Source: Phaffia rhodozyma
Lineage: Eukaryota > Basidiomycota > Tremellomycetes > Cystofilobasidiales > Mrakiaceae
Reading direction: 5' to 3'
NCBI GenBank assembly: GCA_014706385.1
Contig: JACGZH010000016.1
Span: 1 to 37,974 of the forward strand
DNA: 37,974 bases
The position numbers and the translations under genes were made by a program. Under the pieces are notes generated by a model. That model saw nothing but the letters and a program-made list of their open reading frames with translations, searched no databases and was not told where the DNA came from. Positions within the stretch are counted from its first letter, which is position 1; the number at the start of each line of letters is the position of its first letter. This document shows, piece by piece, positions 36,220 to 37,974 of this stretch.

Positions 36220-36302
36220 GCTGTCTTAATCAAGTGGTCTACGATGAGAGATTAGAAATCTCTTCCTCTTTGAGGGCGCAGGTTCGAATCCTGCAGACAG
36301 CT
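36220..36302 (+). tRNA. trnS-AGA: tRNA-Ser(AGA)
   Basis: Fourth copy, identical to copy 1. Confidence 0.95.
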
Positions 36303-36524
36303 TTCTTTTGCACCCTGTACTTTGCCACCGTGGCCTTTGCTCTTTTTGCTTTTTTTTTTCTTCTTCTTCTCTTCTATGCCTTTGCCTATGTGTGTCTATG
36401 GTTGTCGTTCATGTATGCATAGTACGCACACACCGGGCAGCCAGCCCAAACAAAAAAAAAAGACGGCCACACCATCGAAGCCATCCTCACTGACACACAG
36501 AGCGAGGACCGGAAAAAAAAGGGA

Positions 36525-36610
36525 TGCCGTCAGCCTGAATCGAACAGGCGACCTTATGATTGCGGACAGATGTCTTCAGTCATACGCTCCACCAATTGAG
36601 CTATGACGGC
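36525..36610 (-). tRNA. trnF-GAA: tRNA-Phe(GAA), 13-nt intron
   Basis: Fourth copy, identical to copy 1; intron 36561-36573. Confidence 0.95.
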
Positions 36611-36805
36611 CGATGACAGTCAGCGCCGTCCATCAGGCCATGGCCCGTCTGGGTGGCTGTCGGGCCGTCGGGCCGTCCGGCTGGCACTCACTCGGTCGGT
36701 CTCAGCCGGGTCGGTGTGTGTGCTGACGCGGCAGGCAAAACATGCTGGGCACTGACCGTCAGCGTGTGCTGTCTGAGTGCTCGGACACAGCAGGCGACCA
36801 TCCCA

Positions 36806-36878
36806 TGCCCTGTAGCTCAGTTGGTAGAGCGTGGAGCTGTTAACTCCAAGGTCTACGGTTCGAGCCCGTACGGGGCAG
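36806..36878 (+). tRNA. trnN-GUU: tRNA-Asn(GTT)
   Basis: Fourth copy, identical to copy 1. Confidence 0.95.
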
Positions 36879-37045
36879 TCGTCTTTTTTGTCGTCTTTTT
36901 GTCTCCTCATTTTTTTTCCCTCTCCCTTTCCTGTGCAGTACTTCCCCTCTCGTCTTCTGCCGTCCATGAGGTGTGCGTGTTCTTGGTATGTTCTTGCGAT
37001 GGACATCATCCATCTTCCACCAGCATGCTCGGCCGGCAAGAAAAA

Positions 37046-37118
37046 AGGAGTCACCCGGGATTGAACCAGGGACCTGCTGGGTTGCAACCAGCCGCAACTA
37101 CCGCTGTGCTATAACTCC
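37046..37118 (-). tRNA. trnC-GCA: tRNA-Cys(GCA)
   Basis: Fourth copy, identical to copy 1. Confidence 0.95.
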
Positions 37119-37385
37119 GTATGAGGCTGCCGCGCCATCGGACAGATCATCCACAGGCACGCTTGCACACATGCACACAGCACAGTGGCAGCCGCTTTGT
37201 CGTCCTGCGATCGAGTAGTGGCAGCTGTGGACGCAACATCGCCCGGTGCGACCAGGCCGGCGTCACAGATGCTGCATCTGCACAGAGAAAACAAAAGGAA
37301 CAAAGGAGCAGAAAAAAGAACAGAAAAAAGAGCAAGAAAAAAGAGCAAGAAAAAAGAGCAAAAAGAACAAAAAGAACAAAAAGAG

Positions 37386-37457
37386 TAGTCGCACCCAGAG
37401 TCGAACTGGGGTCGTGAGTGTGTTAGACTCAAGTGATAACCGTTACACCATGCAACT
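37386..37457 (-). tRNA. trnV-AAC: tRNA-Val(AAC)
   Basis: Fourth copy, identical to copy 3. Confidence 0.95.
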
Positions 37458-37648
37458 CTGATGACTGCCGGTCTCTGCCCAGTATCCTACTCATCGACCA
37501 GGCACCGCTCGCTCCGCCGTCTGCCCGCCCGCCGCTGTGTGTCCATCGGTCGGCCGGCCCATCAGCCCGATCGTGCGACACCGGGACCATGCCTGCCGAC
37601 AAGCTGGCCCTCAGACGAGGCAGCCCGGGGAGAAAACAAAAAGGATCG

Positions 37649-37721
37649 TTCCCCATCCGGGAGTCGAACCCGGGTCCTCAGCGTGAAAAGCTGATATCGT
37701 AAACCGTTTGACCAATGAGGA
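37649..37721 (-). tRNA. trnE-UUC: tRNA-Glu(TTC)
   Basis: Fourth copy, identical to copy 1. Confidence 0.95.
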
Positions 37722-37861
37722 CTAGTACAAGCACGCCGAATCGGTCGAGTCGTCTGCAGTCGTCTGCAGTCGTGCGCAGTCGTGTGCAGCCTGCTCCGTC
37801 GTGCGGTAGGCTGTGAGCGGGTGGCCGCCGGTCAGCATGCTTCCGACCGGACGGCAAAAAG

Positions 37862-37933
37862 TGGACCCAGCAGGGATTGAACCCGCGGCCTTTCGCATGC
37901 AAAGCGAATGTGATACCACTACACCATAAGCCC
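37862..37933 (-). tRNA. trnA-UGC: tRNA-Ala(TGC)
   Basis: Fourth copy, identical to copy 2; the last gene in the window. Confidence 0.94.
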
Positions 37934-37974
37934 GTGTGGGATGGGGGTGGTGTGTGGGGGGTGAAGGTGCGGTA

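Larger units (their letters stand above)
28876..37974. repeat. tRNA-array tandem unit, copy 4 (cut by window end)
   Basis: Fourth unit, ending after Ala(TGC), so Leu(CAA) and Arg(CCT) are outside. None of its 32 tRNA genes has a lesion, making it the best reference copy. The last 41 bases diverge from the other units. Confidence 0.97.

Noticed and set aside
1..37974. CRISPR array or rDNA-type repeat
   Set aside because: The repeats are long units made of distinct tRNA genes; there are no short spaced direct repeats with unique spacers, no cas genes and no rRNA sequence.

Overview
The window is one long eukaryotic tRNA-gene array and nothing else. About 9.6 kb of sequence is repeated head to tail almost four times (1-9601, 9602-19269, 19270-28875, and a partial fourth unit 28876-37974). 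Each full unit holds 34 tRNA genes separated by roughly 50-500 bases of spacer. I see no protein-coding gene, rRNA or transposon. The open frames that exist are low-complexity and run across tRNA genes. The organism looks like a unicellular eukaryote with GC-rich spacers: the genes have internal A and B boxes, Pol III T-run stops, no encoded CCA, an initiator tRNA with A54/A60, 37/38 introns, and TTAGGG telomere repeats occur in the window. I cannot name the species. Entamoeba is the known precedent for tandem tRNA arrays, but its genome is AT-rich and does not match.

Order in one unit (strand): Gly-TCC, Lys-CTT, Ala-AGC, Leu-AAG, Gly-GCC, Thr-AGT, Leu-TAG, Ala-CGC, Ser-CGA, Pro-TGG (all +); a homopyrimidine spacer; Arg-ACG (-); Val-CAC (+); Pro-CGG, Ile-TAT, Gln-CTG, Thr-CGT (-); Met-CAT, Tyr-GTA, Arg-TCG (+); Trp-CCA, initiator Met (-); Ile-AAT, Pro-AGG, Glu-CTC, Asp-GTC, Ser-AGA (+); Phe-GAA (-); Asn-GTT (+); Cys-GCA, Val-AAC, Glu-TTC, Ala-TGC, Leu-CAA (-); Arg-CCT (+). 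No anticodon is used twice apart from the two functionally different CAT tRNAs. Nineteen amino acids are served; histidine is the only one missing. Sixteen genes carry a 10-28 nt intron after nt 37.

The most striking gene is Arg-ACG. On the minus strand its 3' half (nt 38-73) lies upstream of its 5' half (nt 1-37), joined by a 25-nt linker. The halves form a full cloverleaf only when circularly permuted, and the outer leader and trailer are perfectly complementary over 9 bases. This is the architecture of the permuted tRNA genes known from some red and green algae. It is identical in all four units.

At 22885-22949 eleven TTAGGG-type repeats replace about 75 bases of unit 3 and delete the 3' half of its Pro-CGG gene. 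Variants shared by units 1, 2 and left unit 3 differ from those shared by right unit 3 and unit 4, with the switch at the telomere tract. The simplest reading is that one array ends in a telomere there and a second array follows, either by misassembly or by a real fusion. Small indels inside tRNA genes fall from unit 1 (13 genes) to unit 2 (8), unit 3 (3) and unit 4 (none), so unit 4 is the best reference.
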